A program made the translations under genes and the position numbers. The notes under the pieces are model-generated. The model was not told where the DNA came from. It was given only the letters and a program-made list of their open reading frames with translations, and did no database searches. DNA of 7,016 nt from JACRGC01 sp035288785 (lineage in GTDB: Archaea; Micrarchaeota; Micrarchaeia; Norongarragalinales; SBBD01), in NCBI GenBank assembly GCA_035288785.1, contig DATDZF010000044.1, positions 1 to 7,016 of the forward strand. The letters run 5' to 3'. This document shows, in pieces, positions 5,722 to 7,016 of this stretch (the stretch's first letter is position 1; the number at the start of each line of letters is the position of its first letter).

Positions 5722-7016
5722 TCATGTCACTTTGAACATGCCAACTGCTACCCCAGATGCCGTTGAGGTGTCGAGCCGAACGAAATACGTGCCGGTAATT
5801 GTAGGCGAATATGTGGTGTAATAATATGCACCGCTTGACCCGACCACCGGCAGGCTTATGGAATATGTGGAATTCGTCGTCGTATTCTGGGTCATGACAA
5901 ATGCGGTCGTATTCTGGGAATTGCTCCAGACATAAACGGTTTCTCCCAATGAGAACGAGGTGTCATTTGCGCCACTGCTTGTGGAATTGGTCGTCCACAC
6001 GTTGTATGCCTGGGCTCCGGATGCGGCTACGATGTTGCCAAGTGCATATGCGGTGCCGAAGTTTGTGACCTCCGCAAAGAATACATATTTTCCCGGGGTT
6101 GAAATGTTGACGGGCACAAGGACGGATCCCCCGGTGAAGTTGATGCTGGAATTGACCAGGGTTACATTTGAGGCGGAAGGTGAGAATACCCTAAGTGATG
6201 CCGTCTGCTGGGAAGTGACCCCTCCCAAGGAAATGTTCACGAAGAAACGCTGGCTTGCATTCATGAGCCCCGGCAATGTGATGTTGACGGGCGCGCTTGC
6301 ATTCTGGACGGAGATCATGATCGAATCCGAGCCTACCACCGAATTTACCGATATCAGGGCGACTACCGTGTATGTCCCTATCGCAGAAGTGTCCGTTGGA
6401 ATGGTTTGGGTGAGGGTATATGGTTGGCTGCCCGAAACGCTCATTTCGAAGTTGATCTCGCCACGGTTCCTATCCCAAATTATTATTGTTCCGGATGTTG
6501 CGTTCACCGGGCTTCCGGTGGTTGCGTTGATTGCCGTAACATTGAATGTAATGTTTTGCCCAAGCGAGAATTGCTTCGTGCTGCCAACGCTTAAAGTTAC
6601 AAGCAGGCTGCTTACCACAAAACCCGTGAATGCCTGGACCGAGGGGCTGCTCGTCACATACGCCCTCAAATAGTAGTTCCCGTCCGAGGAAGGCATTGAA
6701 CCGCTAGATACCGTGAGCATCGCCTTCCCGGAAGAATCCGTAAGGGCGGAGCCCACGGAATTGATGGTTCCGGTGGGCGAGCCTATTTCGAATGTGATAT
6801 TTGTCTGGTTAATTGCGGTGTTGTTGTTCCCGTTTAGCAATGTCGCTGTAAAGGTTGCCGGTTCCCCGATCCTGTAGGGCGAGGTCGGGGGCCTGTTTGC
6901 AAACACCGACAGCTTCATGCCGCCGCCGATTTCAAGGGGCGCCGAGCCAAAGCCGGTGGATCCGGAAGAGGTCGTAACGCGAATGTCTAGGAAATACCGA
7001 ATCGCGGGCGCATCGG
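5722..7016 (-). CDS. Large N-glycosylated-type surface protein with repeated beta domains, C-terminal 430 residues (5' end beyond the window)
   Basis: The frame is open from the right edge to the TGA at 5722-5724. The Met at 6918 is internal: 32 further in-frame codons (DAPAIRYFLDIRV...) precede it without a stop. At least three or four beta-sandwich-like units are visible. Several begin with an aromatic-x-[IL]-G-[EQ] motif (YRIGE, FSLGQ, FSLGE, at residues 15, 117 and 322 counted from that Met) and end with G-x-Y (GNY 80, GTY 181, GKY 276, GTY 376). This resembles bacterial Ig-like or macroglobulin MG2-type domains, but I cannot name the family. There are no cysteines, only five lysines after that Met, and about 20 N-X-S/T sequons, which indicates export and heavy N-glycosylation. 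The visible C-terminus ends in a beta domain with no membrane helix. The next gene, 4 nt downstream, encodes a membrane-anchored surface protein, suggesting a two-component complex. S-layer-like, adhesin or protease-inhibitor roles are all possible. Confidence 0.8.
   Translation of the reverse strand, partial: DAPAIRYFLDIRVTTSSGSTGFGSAPLEIGGGMKLSVFANRPPTSPYRIGEPATFTATLLNGNNNTAINQTNITFEIGSPTGTINSVGSALTDSSGKAMLTVSSGSMPSSDGNYYLRAYVTSSPSVQAFTGFVVSSLLVTLSVGSTKQFSLGQNITFNVTAINATTGSPVNATSGTIIIWDRNRGEINFEMSVSGSQPYTLTQTIPTDTSAIGTYTVVALISVNSVVGSDSIMISVQNASAPVNITLPGLMNASQRFFVNISLGGVTSQQTASLRVFSPSASNVTLVNSSINFTGGSVLVPVNISTPGKYVFFAEVTNFGTAYALGNIVAASGAQAYNVWTTNSTSSGANDTSFSLGETVYVWSNSQNTTAFVMTQNTTTNSTYSISLPVVGSSGAYYYTTYSPTITGTYFVRLDTSTASGVAVGMFKVT

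Noticed and set aside
5960..6673. Long plus-strand open frame of 237 codons opposite the large surface protein
   Set aside because: It is antisense to a Ser/Thr/Asn-rich coding region, which readily leaves the opposite strand free of stops. It has no ribosome-binding site or promoter, and the minus-strand frame has clear domain repeats and sequons.

Overview
The window looks archaeal, about 50 % GC, and is probably from a DPANN-type lineage, although the phylum cannot be fixed from sequence alone. The evidence is an archaeal-type valyl-tRNA synthetase, TATA-like boxes 25-40 nt before start codons, ribosome-binding sites using the GTGATC part of the archaeal anti-Shine-Dalgarno complement, and long Ser/Thr/Asn-rich surface proteins with Pro-Thr stalks.

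Left end (1-430, minus strand): a two-gene unit encodes a 78-residue protein with two membrane segments, then the N-terminus of an acidic, probably helical protein that leaves the window at base 1. A palindromic TATA-like box near 464-472 lies between this unit and the divergent plus-strand gene at 502, and could serve both.

Centre (502-4364, plus strand): a stand-alone PPC/DUF296-domain protein, a DedA-family membrane protein, a 294-base intergenic stretch rich in G and C runs with two mutually exclusive hairpins, and a complete valS of 813 codons that may be read from a leaderless transcript.

Right end (4401-7016, minus strand, convergent with valS): two consecutive surface-protein genes separated by 4 nt. 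The upstream gene enters from beyond the right edge. Its visible 430 residues are cysteine-free, made of repeated beta-sandwich-like units, and carry about 20 N-glycosylation sequons. The downstream gene encodes a type I membrane protein: signal peptide, two beta-rich domains, a Pro/Thr stalk, a charged helical hairpin, one membrane helix and a basic cytoplasmic tail. The visible end of the large protein has no membrane anchor while its partner has one, so I infer that the two may form a cell-surface complex.

Most of the window is ordinary housekeeping and membrane genes. The least explained parts are the surface-protein pair and the structured intergenic region before valS.
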